Source of the DNA: Thelonectria olida
Lineage: Eukaryota; Ascomycota; Sordariomycetes; Hypocreales; Nectriaceae
Length of the DNA: 64,000 nt
Assembly: GCA_020736575.1 (NCBI GenBank)
Contig: JAGPYM010000019.1
Location: forward strand, 124,001-188,000
Direction of reading: 5' to 3'
Positions within the stretch are counted from its first letter, which is position 1; each line of letters starts with the position of its first letter. This document shows positions 21,819 through 34,122 of this stretch, in pieces. The notes under the pieces were generated by a model, which saw nothing but the letters and a program-made list of their open reading frames with translations, searched no databases and was not told the DNA's origin. The position numbers and the translations under genes are program-made.

Positions 21819-23547
21819 GCTTGCTGTTGTGTGAGATGCCAAGAGTGAGAGAGACAGACGGAACTTGAAGGATATACGAGGGTGTGGGAGTTTAGAACTG
21901 GGAGAAATGGGAAGAAAGAACAACAAACATCAACTTAAGTGACAGTGTCGAGGCCTATTATAACTTACACCCGCCACCCGTTACACTCCTTCGCAGTTGC
22001 TTGGCATGGCGATCATCGCTATCCAATGGATCGCCGACTTACACACGAGGGTATGTTGATCCTCTCGAGGCAGTGCCAAAAGTAGCCACCCCCTCAGCAT
22101 TCGATCATTCACTCAGACAGTAAGGCTGAACTTTGCATGCCTTGGTCCAGGAGCCCGGCAGCTTCCTATCTGACTTCCTGCGCTGTCTGTGTTGCTAATA
22201 CCGTTGGCCGTCACGCGGCCATGAAACCCATTCATCACACGGAGGGAAAGCGCCTTGGTGCCTTTGAGTGCTCGATGCCTTGTGGGATGGGGCGATGACG
22301 ACGACTTGGTATGAACGTTATGCAGGATTATTGGCCTGTTGGTCATGTCACATCCCCATCCTGATGGCCATAGAAAACAAGGCGCAGCACTTTATCGTGG
22401 CATTACGCGGTTCATCCTTGCTGCGGCGGCAAAACACGACAAGGTTTCCAGAGACACGTGATCGAGTCAAGCAAAAGAGCGGCTGGGATTGAAGTGTACA
22501 AAGTATTCGCATGTATGATATCGGAGATGGTTGATCATTTGCTTGGTTTGGAGGGGAGCCGTCTTGCTGTGATTGGACACACCGTAGACTCAACCTGGTA
22601 TGGGTGGCGTCGAGACGTCAAAGTAGACCATGGAAAGAAGAACAACTTACATAGAAGACATGGATTTCGTATAATTCTTGATCGATGATGAAAGATGTGC
22701 ATGTTAGTGAGGAGGCCTCGGAGGCCGTTGTGTGAGGACGTAATGAGATGTGGTGGTAGGTAGATAATGGACGGTAGATGTACAAGTGGCTGAGTCAATT
22801 TACATGAAATCATAGATATAATCCGCGGCTATAAACACGATATTATTAGAGCAAAGAAGCAGAAGGATTTCACTTTCCGAGTTTCCCGACGACCAAACCT
22901 TCACTCAAGCCCAGATGCTCTTATGCACCGCACATCTAAGCAAGTCAGCCCTGAGACAGGGCATTGCTTGAAATCTCGCAAACTCGAACTAACAAGGTTG
23001 ACTTGCATACAGCTACCGTCTTGGCAAGGAAGGCATGAAGATTGCAATCTTACATCTCGTTTGGAGGGCCGTCTCGTTGTATGAGTACATGGTCGGCCAA
23101 TGATGACTGAAGGGGAGCTCTCGTCACATAGTACAACCACTTTATCAACACCAAACGCACAAAACTTGAAAGAGCCGGCATGCACTGAGATAGCAAGAAC
23201 GATCATTCAGTGTAAAAATATTTCAAACAATAATATATGTCGTCTGCTTGATTGATTGCCTCTGTTGAACATCGAAGCAACAACACCAGCTACCCGATCT
23301 TCTCCCGCCTCACCGCCCGCACGTGACCCCCTCAACCACTCCCAAACTTCATGCACCCGCCAATTGCCCATATCGCGAGTGCTCAATTCCGCTGCGGCGC
23401 ACCCAAGTCCAGCACCCAATTCGCCGCTCCCCCGCGTCCCAACGAGCCCTCCACTTCCGAATTGCTCGCAACTGACCTCGATTGACACACCTACCGAGCC
23501 GAAACGCTGTCCAACCTCTTCGTTGAGGTTCCACCCGCTTGCCCATC
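21819..23547. other. Divergent intergenic region (LITAF gene / mrp10)
   Basis: This 1.7-kb region carries promoters for both divergent genes and no coding sequence I can support. A CACGTGAC element lies at 23320-23327, about 220 bp upstream of the mrp10 ATG. Confidence 0.6.
23320..23328 (+). promoter_or_regulatory. E-box-like CACGTGACC upstream of mrp10
   Basis: A CACGTG core extended by ACC lies about 220 bp before the mrp10 start. The same nonamer occurs at 41004-41012 in the vps60/unknown-gene promoter. CACGTGAC is bound by bHLH factors of the Cbf1 class in fungi; binding here is inference. Confidence 0.4.
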
Positions 23548-23926
23548 ATGACCGGCCGCCATAAGCCCATCCGTCTTCCTCCCCTCAAGACGCTGCGCGT
23601 GCACAACCCCAAGCGAGCTCCCGAAAACCCCTGCATTGCCATCATGTCCACCGTCCTATGTACGTTCACGCCTCAGCCAAACCCAAACTCTCCACTTTGA
23701 TCTTGAACTTCCCCCCCTCCCAACGTGAATAGCTTCAAAAAGCTGACCCTCCCATTCAGCCTGCTGGGCCTCCGCCGGCTACAACGCCACCGGCTGCGCA
23801 GCCGTCGAAACCGCCCTCCGCACATGCATGGACGGTCCTGCCCCGGCCCCCGCCAAGCCAAACACCATCAACCACCACCTGTCGCGCATGCAAAAGTACA
23901 TGACCAGCCAACCGAGGCAGAAGTAA
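23548..23926 (+). CDS. mrp10: Mitochondrial small-subunit ribosomal protein Mrp10 (mS37)
   Basis: The model is join(23548..23659, 23760..23926), 92 aa. The 100-nt intron (GTACGT..CAG) rejoins 'MSTVLSCWASAGYN'. The protein has a basic N-terminus ('PPLKTLRVHNPKR') and a twin CX9C fold: NPC-x9-C, then C-x9-C in 'GCAAVETALRTCMD', followed by a conserved 'NTINHHLSR' helix. Mrp10 is a CHCH-domain subunit of the mitochondrial small ribosomal subunit. Yeast Mrp10 is oxidised by Mia40 on its way to the matrix, which is family knowledge. Length and motif spacing match the family. The gene converges on cdc24. Confidence 0.93.
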
Positions 23927-25053
23927 ACGAGAAAAGACCAAACAAGAAAAGAAGCGCTTGCAAGGATATAGTGTACGAATTAGCACGTTGGGGGCGTGGG
24001 GGAAGAGAGGGACGTTTTGCATGAAACTGGACGTTGGGAAGAATACCCGCCCGAGGGAAAAGAAATACCTGTACAATATGAACCTGAAGACGGTCTGCGA
24101 AATGACTGTGGTAGAGGTGCACGTGTTTCGCTGTACAACATGAAATCAAAAAGATCAACCATCTCTTACTTCGTGTCTGGGTTCTATGTGAATGCCGCTG
24201 CAAGGAGCAGAGTTCTGGTACTCGAGAAGGCGGGCAAGGAACTATTTTCATCTAGACAATGGCGAATGAGGGCTGCATAATCCTACGTGGACCTACTAAG
24301 CTTGTCTGTTGGATCTTACGACTGTTGGGGTTTCTTGGGTAGTTAGGTTAAGGGTAGAAAGAACTCTTGTGAAAGTCGGCCCATCTTAGAAGCAAAACAA
24401 ACATAAGCAGTTTCTAATACTACTTCCATCAAACGTTGTCAGCCATACACAAACCATCATCCACTCCTCAATCACACACGACACATCTTGGTGATTTCTA
24501 ATTCCCCAAAAAGCTTCATTCGGGAACCCCAGTCCAGCTATAACTATGGCCAAGAATAAAGAGGCAGAGGCAGAAATAGATACATTGTCCGGCCTAATCA
24601 TTGACTGGTATCCCCTCCCATTTGATTCCACCAACGAAAACGATGAAAGCCCATATGCAACTGGACGCGTAAACCCAACAGTTGGCGGCATAAACAACGC
24701 CCGTGAACCCAAAAGAAGAATCAAAACACCCAAAAATGTATCAAGAAAAAAAGGCGGCGAAAAGAGCGGCTTGTTGGTATAGCGTTTGAGGATAGAAAAC
24801 GCCCATCATGTCAGGATAGGTATGAGATACTTCAAAGGTTTGGTCGCCGCAACGTCGTGTCTATATGTAGATGTCGCTCGCTTGTTTTGCCCCTAGATCA
24901 TAGTCGAAGAAGAAAATAAAAAGATAAACGTTCCGAGCGCCAGAAAATGCAAACTGATCCAATGGGTATCCCATGCGCAAAGCACCTCCCTTCTCCTCCC
25001 CGTGTTTGAGACTGCCATCCCCGAACAAGGAAATCGGCACCGTTTTTGGGCGT
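23927..25053. other. Convergent 3' intergenic region of mrp10 and cdc24
   Basis: This 1.1-kb interval between two convergent genes has a 78-codon ATG-initiated + strand frame at 24546-24782 and an open frame on the opposite strand over the same bases. Neither shows a domain I recognise, so I do not call a gene. Confidence 0.5.
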
Positions 25054-28000
25054 CTAGGATGTGTCGCCGACGCAGAAGAGCTCTATCTCTCCAACACCGC
25101 CAGCGTACATGTTCCTTACACCCTCGCGCCATTCCATAAAGGCAATCTGAATGTCGTCGTCGCTCTCAATCGTCACGAAATCTGCATCCTCATCGCGGTA
25201 CCGCAGCTTCAGCATGCCCTTACCGATGCTGCTGCTGGTGAACCGCGCGAGTTTTGCATCGATTCGATCAATGAGAGATTGGTATGTGATGTTGAAAGCG
25301 ACAACGAGCGTGACATAGTTGCCCGTCTCGCAATTGACTCGTACCTTGAGCTGAGTCGGTAGCGGTAGATCAGGAGTAGGAGTGGGCATAGGCGGCATCA
25401 TTGCTGAAGGAGGAGCCGCTCCCGTTCCCAGCGCCGGAGACACAGTCCTTGAGTTGGCCACTGCAGGGTCGACTCGAAGCGGGTTTCCGCCGGGGTTGGG
25501 AGTGTTTCCGCGGGAATAAACTGGCTGCGTGGGGAAGTGAGCCATAGTGCCTCCGAGGCTTCCCGAGTGCTGATGCAAGCGCTCCCTTTGAGCACCAGGG
25601 CTGTTCGTGTGAGATCGAGGCGCCATCTCGTTTCTTGGGGAACTCGTCTGGGCCCTGGGGACGTGGCTGTCATGGCCGGGATGCAGATGCGACGGGATTC
25701 CAGGCACGGCGGGGATGTTGCCCTGGCTCGGTTGTCGCGTTCGCGGCATACCCGGGCCGTTGATATCAGGTGTGCTGTAAGATCGACTTCTCTGCTGAGC
25801 CGCTGTCTGGCTCGAAGAAGCCATGGCCGGGAGCGAGGGTCCTCTGGGGTTCCGGCCGTTCATCAAATGTGGGTTAGGAGAGCTGCCATCGCGAGACGGG
25901 GCACGCGGCACAGCTGGGGCGGTGTATCGGTTACCGTTGTTATCTTCCCAGGATGGTTGTGGGGTGCCAGACTTAGACATGATGCCATAGTTGGGCGTGG
26001 AGAACATTCCGCTGGTGGTGCTGGTTCGGGAAGATGCCGGTGACTCGGCGACGGGAGAGAAGTAGCTATCGCCGTTCCAGGCTCCCGGCGAGTGGGCTCC
26101 TGTGTTCTGGGTCTGGAGGCTGAGAGCAGTCGGTGGCGCTGGCATGGGGAATCGCGGCGGGGGGGCCCGGACCATACCAGCCAGAGACATTGAGCTCTCG
26201 CCCGTCCCCGCCCTGGCACGCAAGTTGTTGCTGGAAGCAGTTCGCGGTATAGCTCCAGGCTTCGGGTGTGAGGGTACGGGAAATTGAGCGGGAGCTGTCG
26301 CCGGACCAAGGTCTTCCTCATCGTCATCCTCTTCCTCTTGTTGGAGATAGGGGTTCTCCAAAGCGCCTGCTTGGGCTTGTGTCCAGGCAAAGTCGGGTGC
26401 GGCTCCGTTGTCGGGGTTGTTCGAGGTTCGTGGCGTATTCTGCTTCCTCTGGTTCTCCAGGCCATTGGCCCACTTCTTCATCATCTCCTCCTGAACAAAC
26501 TTGATAGTGAAGTTTTCGACGCCAGGATCGCCCTTCCACCAAATCTGAACACTGTGGGAGCCTATACCGGGTCAGTTAGGAATTGGCTTTTTGGAAAGAA
26601 ATCGACTTACCGGGTTTTGACATGGACACAATGTCAGTCACGTTAGTCATGAAGATCCTGCCCTTGAGTTGAAGCCTGACGTTCTTGTTTCGTCTAGGTC
26701 CCAGAGATCGCGTCTTGTCCTTCTTGTCCTTGTTTCTCGTTGGAGATATTTCCTTGCAGCAGAGAAGGATGTATTCGAACAGGTAAATTTCGTACTGTCA
26801 TGTGTCAGTGTTGCCAACCAAGTTATTGGGGTCTTCAAGACGCACATCCTTCTCCTGATCGTTCTTGCCAGTGATGACACCGTACGTCCCATGTAGCATC
26901 AGCTTTCCAAACTGCTCCACCTTGTGGTTCTTCCAGTCGTCCACGCGGCTGATAAGATCTTCAAGAGCCTCATCCAAGAGATCTCGGTTCACGGCCTCGT
27001 TAGCTTTGTGTAAAACTCGCTCGGCGGATTCGCAGCCGGCACTTAGATCCTTCTTGGTTTCTTCATCTTCAGTCTTCTTAATCAAGTCCTGTTCAACATG
27101 TCAACAGATGCTCCAAGTGACCAATGTTCAGTAGCTGTACCTTGAGCAGTAGCGGATATTTCACCAATCGCTGCATGGGCTTGAGCAAGAAACCATCCAG
27201 TGTGTTAAAATCGGTCGCAACAGGGTGTTCGGACATTTGGATTTTGTCAAAGACCTGGTTGGCCATCTGCGCAGCTTTGCGCTGGTTGGAGATAAAGGGC
27301 TGGTAAATGTCAAAAGCATCCTCGTACGTCGAAAAGGGCGCTCCCCATTGCTGGTTAACTGTGGGCATCGAATTGGTCGTCTCGACTCGGATGAGGAATC
27401 TACGTTGAAAATCCAGAATTGCGTTGATGTTGAGAAAGATTTGGTGAATAATGTCACCTGGGACAAGACCCGTCTCCTCCAAAGTCCTCTTGAGGTCGTG
27501 CAGATTTTCCAAGTCCTGTACATATTTGCGCTCGGTATCGACCAGCTCTTTCACAATATGATCACGGTAGGTCATCTGAGTGCTGGCGTTCGGATCGCTT
27601 GGTCCCTCTTCCGGGTACGGCGCCAGCTGCAGCAGATAGCCGCGCTGCTCGGCGAGGTCGAGGACATAGTTGACGACTTGGGTTACCTAGAAGTGAGGGT
27701 CAGCACATGTCGAGCTCATTTGCAGGGAGCGTTTGAACGAACCTTGACGAAACCGCTAGTGTCATTGCCCATCAAGTCCGTAATGACGAAACTTTCCGAC
27801 GGAGGTACGTTGAGCTCCTTCATACATGCCTGGACAAATTTGAAAATGGCAATCTTTGATTTCTTGGCCTCATTAGCACTATGATCCTCCACCTTGAGCT
27901 CTTCCGCGGGTCGCAGTGAGTTGTAGATAGCGAGGAGGGGATAGCCCGTGCGGAAAAGGTTCCACAGGGGATCGACGGGGTCAAAGGGGTCGAGCTGCTC

Positions 28001-28318
28001 GAGGAAGGGGTCGAACCCTGGGACTTGAGCCAGGCGCGACTTGAGAGAGATGCAAATCTGGTAGAGGGAGCGGGAGGCATCGGCCTTTTGGTTGATAATG
28101 TTTGCGGTGGCGAGGACGGGGCCGCCGTTCTGGGGAGAAGCTGTGGAAGCGCTGGTGAGGGAGCTCAGGGACGCGGTAGAGCCAGCGACGGCTGTCGAGC
28201 CCGAGAGTTGACTGGCGCGCGGCGCATGGTTCATGCTTTTCTGTGGTAGGCCGCCGAATCCGTTGGTGGTTTGGAAGACGGGGGCCGTATTCTGTCGTAG
28301 TAGCGGGGCATGAGCCAT
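25054..28318 (-). CDS. cdc24: Cdc24, Rho-type guanine nucleotide exchange factor for Cdc42
   Basis: The model is complement(join(25054..26561, 26611..26794, 26846..27088, 27141..27686, 27743..28318)), 1018 aa. The four introns (49-56 nt) are all GT-AG. Domain order matches fungal Cdc24: a calponin-homology-like segment (about 70-190), the DH/RhoGEF domain (about 230-410, with 'KELVDTERKYVQDL' and 'KPMQRLVKYPLLLK'), a PH domain (about 420-570, with 'YEIYLFEYILLCC'), a long Pro/Ser/Gly-rich linker, and a C-terminal PB1 domain (920-1014) with an OPCA-type acidic motif 'DEDADFVTIESDDDIQ'. Cdc24 activates Cdc42 at growth sites and binds the scaffold Bem1 through PB1. I took ATG 28318; an in-frame TTG just upstream is not a credible start. 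The leader is probably about 700 nt. Confidence 0.95.
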
Positions 28319-28909
28319 CGCCTTCAATCCATCCGCTGTGTTGGTGGTTGGAGATGGTGGAGGGATAAGGAGTCTCGAGGGGTTGAAGACAGAATCAGGT
28401 CAAAGTCGCGGCGGGAGAGGATGCGGGTAGGAGTGTCCGTTCGAAGAACGATATCAATTTCTCTTGGTGTTTGACTCAAGAGCGATTCAATATCAGTTGG
28501 ACGTCATTCGGCGGTGAATCGTTGAAAAGTCCCCCTCTGCCGTGAAAGGCGGCAAGTGACTTGCGGTGTTGGCCTGCGCACGGATACGTCACGTCGGGAT
28601 ACAGGCGGGCGCCAGGCCTACAAAAAGTCGTAGTGGGTGGTGCAGAGGAGAAGTTTGTCTCTGTATCGAAGTCGGCGTTCGGATCGGATCGTCAGAATAG
28701 ACAAAGGAGTCGACAGAGGCAGCGATAAGCGGCGTGGACGAAGTTGAGGATTGTTCGTCTCGATCAGGCGGTGGAGCAGTTCGAGGGAGAGAAGCGGATC
28801 CGGGAGGCGCTAACAGCGGTGGCGACGCAGCAGGAAGCTGGCTGAAAAGAAAAGCGAGAGGCTGAGAGCTTCGCAGGGATTGAGAGACGTCGAAGGCGGA
28901 GGGATCAGA

Positions 28910-29040
28910 GTAGAAGAAGGCGATTCTTCACTTGCGGCAGCCGTGATGTGGGAGGGGAGAGACAAGGCTGATGGAGGAGGCGGCGGGAGGGAGAGGGAGA
29001 GTCGATTGATGAGCGAGCGGGAGAGAGGAGGAGAGTGAGT
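28910..29040 (-). promoter_or_regulatory. Purine-rich (CT-rich on minus) tract, probable cdc24 promoter/TSS zone
   Basis: The + strand reads G/A-rich, giving a pyrimidine tract on the cdc24 coding strand about 600-700 bp upstream of the cdc24 ATG. By analogy with other fungal genes this marks the core promoter or transcription start. Inference. Confidence 0.4.
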
Positions 29041-29056
29041 GTCCAGTCCGAGATAG

Positions 29057-29088
29057 GTACGAATACAGTTACCATGTACGAATACAGT
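29057..29088. repeat. Direct repeat GTACGAATACAGT (two copies)
   Basis: Two identical 13-bp copies (29057-29069 and 29076-29088) have starts 19 bp apart, just upstream of the cdc24 pyrimidine tract. Related TACAGTACCTAG sequences occur at 29654-29665 and 30387-30398. Confidence 0.8.
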
Positions 29089-30504
29089 ACGTACCACTGC
29101 TAAGCTTGGGTACGGCACCAGCCAGTAGGTACCTTGGACTACAGCGGGCGGGCTGTGTGGTGGGGTGCTTGAGGTGGTAGCCCGTGTTACTGATTAAGAC
29201 GAAGCTGGATGAACGGGCAATGGCCGAAAACAGAGGGGACGTTGAATAGAGGAAAAGCCAGCCGTGTTTTCACAATAACACACCGGATGTTTTTTTAAAA
29301 CCTCCAAGGCTGCAATGCCTTTACTTCCGTACCAGTCCAGCTCTTTGTCTCTCCCATCTGCATGTCTCTCAAGAAGGTGGGGAGAGGGAAAGGGAGAGGA
29401 GCAGGCACAGAGTACATCGGTGATAAGTACCTTGGGCCATTATTCGTACGTGCGTTGCTTGGGCATTGACTGCTTGGATTGACTGTTTCAAATTAGCCCG
29501 AGCCTGCACTAACCCCCGAAGAGAATAGCCCGTCGTCGCCTCCCCGTGTCCGTGTGGACCCCTAGGATCGTTCTCCCAGTTCTGTTTTGTCTCCTGTCGT
29601 CTCTTATTGATGAAAGGAACATGGTGACAAATCATGACAAGACGGGATACAAATACAGTACCTAGGTAAGCTCTACGCAAATAACTACAGTGCCATACAA
29701 AACAGTGCGGTGGTTGTATGTCGGGACTCGAAACTCAAGTCTTGTCCTATGCCATGCACGCGATTCATGGGAGCTTTGGTGTTATAATTGAGGGTGCACG
29801 AGGCAATGGAAATATCGACAGGGGTGGACAAGGTGACAAAAAAGAAAATAACACAAAATCGAATGGACGAGCCGGCCTGATGAGGTCTGAAGAATCTGCA
29901 GCAATGGGCAAATGGCTTAAATGGCTTGCAGCATTCTCACGCGGTCGATGGCTACAAGCGCCCAAGGAAGAAGCAAGTTTGTGCACTTTGCTCGTAATGG
30001 GGGTGCGATTCAGCGTGTAAATGGATGGAAAGAATTGGGGACATGGTTCTGGGCGCCAAACGGTCATGCCCAGTATGGCAATATGGTAGAATGCGAAGCG
30101 TCAGAGTTCAGACATACGGCACGGGACGGGAACAAAACGTACATACATAGGCTAATAAGGTACAGGTCGATGGGAATGCATGTCTTGGATGTTGCAGGAC
30201 GACGAGGACGAGGCGTGCGTCCATCACATCGAGTCGTTGGCAAAGTAATGAGCCTTGCAGTGCCGAGTTGCACATCTATCAAAGTATTGGACGAGCCTGT
30301 ACATGCGTGTACTAGAACATGTATGCACCAGAGCAATTATTCGCTCCCAATCCAGTTTTTCTTTTTCCCCTTTACGTTTTCCTTCTTACAGTACCTAGAC
30401 TGCGCTGTTTAAGATAGCACTCACATGTTGCTCTCGACAAAGCAGCGGCGGTGGTGAGACGTCACCGCTTGTAGTCATTCCCTCCACTTATTGCACCCAT
30501 CCTT

Positions 30505-30560
30505 GGCTTCTTCTTCTTCTCCTTCTTTTCCCCTTCTCTACAATTTCCATTTCTCCGCCA
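30505..30560 (+). promoter_or_regulatory. Orphan pyrimidine tract
   Basis: This CT-rich run resembles the tracts preceding real starts in this window, but no coding region I can support follows it for 5 kb. It could mark an unannotated non-coding transcript or a far-upstream start of the F-box gene. Confidence 0.3.
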
Positions 30561-33500
30561 CTATCAGCGAGCGTCAACACGATAACTATGCCCGTTCCTC
30601 GCTTTTACGTTAGCAATTGCCTATCTCGTGCACTCTAAAACCAACACGCTCCCAGCTAGCACGGCGGGTCTATCATCCATCCCCCATGCCTTCACCACCA
30701 CTAATTAGCCAGCAATCTGCAATCGCCATGCCTTCCACGCCATGCTTCAGGCTCCCGTATCACCCCGTGCCCCGTGCCTCGATAGTAAAGAGACGGATAG
30801 AGAGTCCATCATGGCGGGACATCCACCCTTAAGGGGGCAGGCACCAAACCCCTCCCCTCTTCTCCACGACTCCTTGACACGGATACCCCTGGATGACACT
30901 CGGACAGCAGCACATGGCCTGTTTCGATGAGCCTCCCTTTTCCCCTCTCCTTCTTGAAGGTCTCCCTCTCGACACTCAAAATGCCCCGAGCATCAAGGGT
31001 CAGATAGCCAGTCCGTAGCTAGTCGATGTAGCATCTCCGTCCATCATGGACATTTCCGAAACACGGCCAAGACTTCCATGTAAATCGACCCTATCAGCAC
31101 ATGGCACTTTCTTCCAAACCTCGCACGAATACCCGTACGTGACACCGGCTCACAAGAAGCATGCTACACAACAGTATTCGAGTATGGATAGATGCCACAC
31201 AATGATAACAAAGGCCTCCCTCCTTCTCGGAGTCGCCTCCCGTCTTCTTCCCTTCGTTGGCCTTGGCCGCCTTCAGCCGCCGCGGTTTCCCGCCAACAAA
31301 TAAGAAAAAAAAGTGAAACCACCTCCAAGGTGTCCGTAAGCCTAAACAACCACCACACCGGGCGGTTAACCACGTCTCACGCCCAATCACTGAGAAGCCC
31401 AAGCCATCGTCGCCTGATGAGCCGAAAGGTCATCGGATCCAAAAAATTGTGTGTGGCTTTTTTCTTTTTGGCGCTCAGCCACAATCATTCATTCATCTAC
31501 GAATACGCTGACGGCAGTGGGTGGGCGCGTAAAGCTAACTCGTTCTTTCGTCTTTGCTTGCGGCACATTCACTCTCATTCAACTCATTCATTCCCACATG
31601 CACTCTTTCATATCGACCCCTGCTGGCTTGTTTGGGGGCGCGGGGATCCGGTTCACTTCTCCCATGAGAGCCTTGATGGGTCATCGGGTTAACGCCAGTA
31701 GTAAGCCCGCCGGTGTCTGCGGTAGACGGGTCCCCTTTACTTTACCAAACAATCATCACTCATCATGTCACATGTATTGATAACGTCCAAATAAGACGCT
31801 ACCCATCCCCATCTCAAGCCCCGACGCAACGATCAGCGCCGGCGCCGCGGCGGACGGCCGGGCTTTGCGGGCTTGTGCGCATGACAAGGCGGGCCACTAA
31901 GCCTTTTTCCCCCCTTGACATCATCTCAGGGGGCAGAACTTGGGAGGAAGAGGAAGCTGGCTGTTTGGGACCCCAAAAGGAAGGTTTCATGGAATCTTCG
32001 ATTGCATCTCCTTTATTTTTTACCTCTTTTTTGCCAAGAAATGGGCATTTACTTAGCCCCGGCCCCCAAGTTATGCCCGTGTTCGTGGAAGTCAGCTTCC
32101 CTCAGTTCGAGGCTCAAGCGCCATGCAACACATGGGTGATGAAACGGTAGGCATGGCACAAGCCTTGACAATCATTGTGGGTTGAGGGTGTGCGGGTAAA
32201 TGGAACAGCACTGTACAAACTACGTAAGAAAGGCGATTGGCGATTCAGAAACATCTCTCCTCGGCGAATTGTTAAGCCCTCAAGAGTCGTCTCCATTCCC
32301 AGTGGTGCCCAAAACCCACCGAAGCCAAATATCTGGGACCATGACCACAGAATTACATACACTTTGGTCCTCTGCATGTGCTCTTTATCGGGGACAATGT
32401 CGATCATCGGGCCATACTGGTCTAAGCTTTCCGTCAAACCAAATCTCGCATTTACAGGAACCCAAAGGACCCAAGCCGGGGAGCAAGAACGGGAGCAAGG
32501 GATTGTCGAAGAGAAATAGTGGCAATCTCCAGCGTCACATCGTGCCGGCGAACCCTCGCGACATTTGTGCAACTTAGGTACGTGTGCGTTTTGTCTCTTA
32601 TTCGCCACTATAAGCCATATTGTTCTTTAGGAGAGGACGTGTCAAGTGCTCAACTACAACTGTTAGAGTTGACTCGCACCAACGCTTCTCAGAAAGTTGC
32701 CACTTACACGTAGACCACGCACCAGCTTCAATGAGACATTTCTCCTATCGTTTGGGGCAGAAGTTCAAGCCATCTAGACAATCAACATACATACAAACTG
32801 CGCGATATCTGCTAGCGACATGTTCAGTACCGACGTGGCTAATTATTGTCGGTCTGGCTGGCGCAGACAGTTCAGCTTGTTAAAACAGTCGATGGGTTTG
32901 CACATGGCATGAAAGCTAAATACCTGGTCTCGAGTTACCACTAGGGGCATGGCAAGCATGTTGCGAAGACAACGGCTACTTGAACGCTCGACTAAAGGCT
33001 ATCATCATAGCCAGGCTTCCAGAACAATTCAGGATGCTATTAGCTTGACTCGCCTCATAAAGTAGCGGCATCTCTGGGTTGGTGCAATATGTATCATACA
33101 ACTCTCCTGGTTGAGGCACTGAGGCGACCAAAATGTGCAGCTATTGTTCTAACGGTCTCTGTTATATCATTACTTCGCTCGCTAACAGCAGCTCCCGCCG
33201 GTTTCTCACGCAAGGCCAATCAATACATCTACCGTGCTGGCTGGTTCTCCTTCTGAATCGCGCAAGCCCTTCAAATCCTACTTCTTACGAGTCTAAGTAC
33301 AAAGACATCGTGGTATGGAAAAGGAAAGATGGAGAAAAATGCCAGCGGGTTATCTTCATCGATATATAGAGGAGCAAGGATGGAAAGATTAGCAGTGTGG
33401 ATGACTGTATCGAGAAGGTCACACTGTTAGAAAAGATAGGTAGCTGTTGTTGGGTTGTATAGGCGTGCTTGTAGTACTGGAAGTTTCTCAATACAGTTTT

Positions 33501-34103
33501 CCCACGCACATGGCATCCCTTCGGACGCATGAGGAGACTAGTACAGCTCTTATTATGCAGGTCAGGACTGCTTGTTGTAGTCATAGGGATGTGGTCATGC
33601 AACCTTGGTTCACTCATAGGTTCGCCTAGGGGCGACTACTAACCCATAGTATGTCGATATATCACTTTCGCAAGCGAACATAAGTCTTACATTATGGACT
33701 AAAACTCTTCCAGTCCTTCTCTTACCAGAGAATGGTGAAAACGCTTCATTCTGTGACTGTGAGCCTGGCAATTTCTGGGCTCTCGCTCCCCGAGGCAATA
33801 CCATGGCTCATTCACAAAGAGAACATGTATGCTGACTACTCAGGAAGAATATCTATACTTCTAGGTATTTACCAAAAGCACGAACAGTCATTCATCTAAT
33901 CTTGTTTGTGATTCACATCAGTCGAACGCTATCGTTGTGCTAGCAGTTCCCGATCTCGGACTATTTGGCGTATTGATTAGCTATGCTAGACGTTGCCTCT
34001 TTATAGCCGAGCCATTGGCTGGGAATTCCTTCCCTTATTATAGTGGTTAGGAGGCGTTTGTACGATTTCATATGGGTACACAATTATTGTTCACTGCATC
34101 GAC

Positions 34104-34122
34104 CGACCTTTATGAAAGGTCG
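34104..34122. repeat. Perfect 8-bp inverted repeat with 3-nt loop
   Basis: CGACCTTT and AAAGGTCG flank a 3-nt loop inside the AT-richer island. No T-run follows, so a terminator function is not suggested. It could be a relic or a chance structure. Confidence 0.6.

Noticed and set aside
31330..31370. Sequence resembling a piece of a 5S rRNA gene (CACACCGGGCGGTTAA)
   Set aside because: Only a short match; the rest of the 5S structure is absent on either side.
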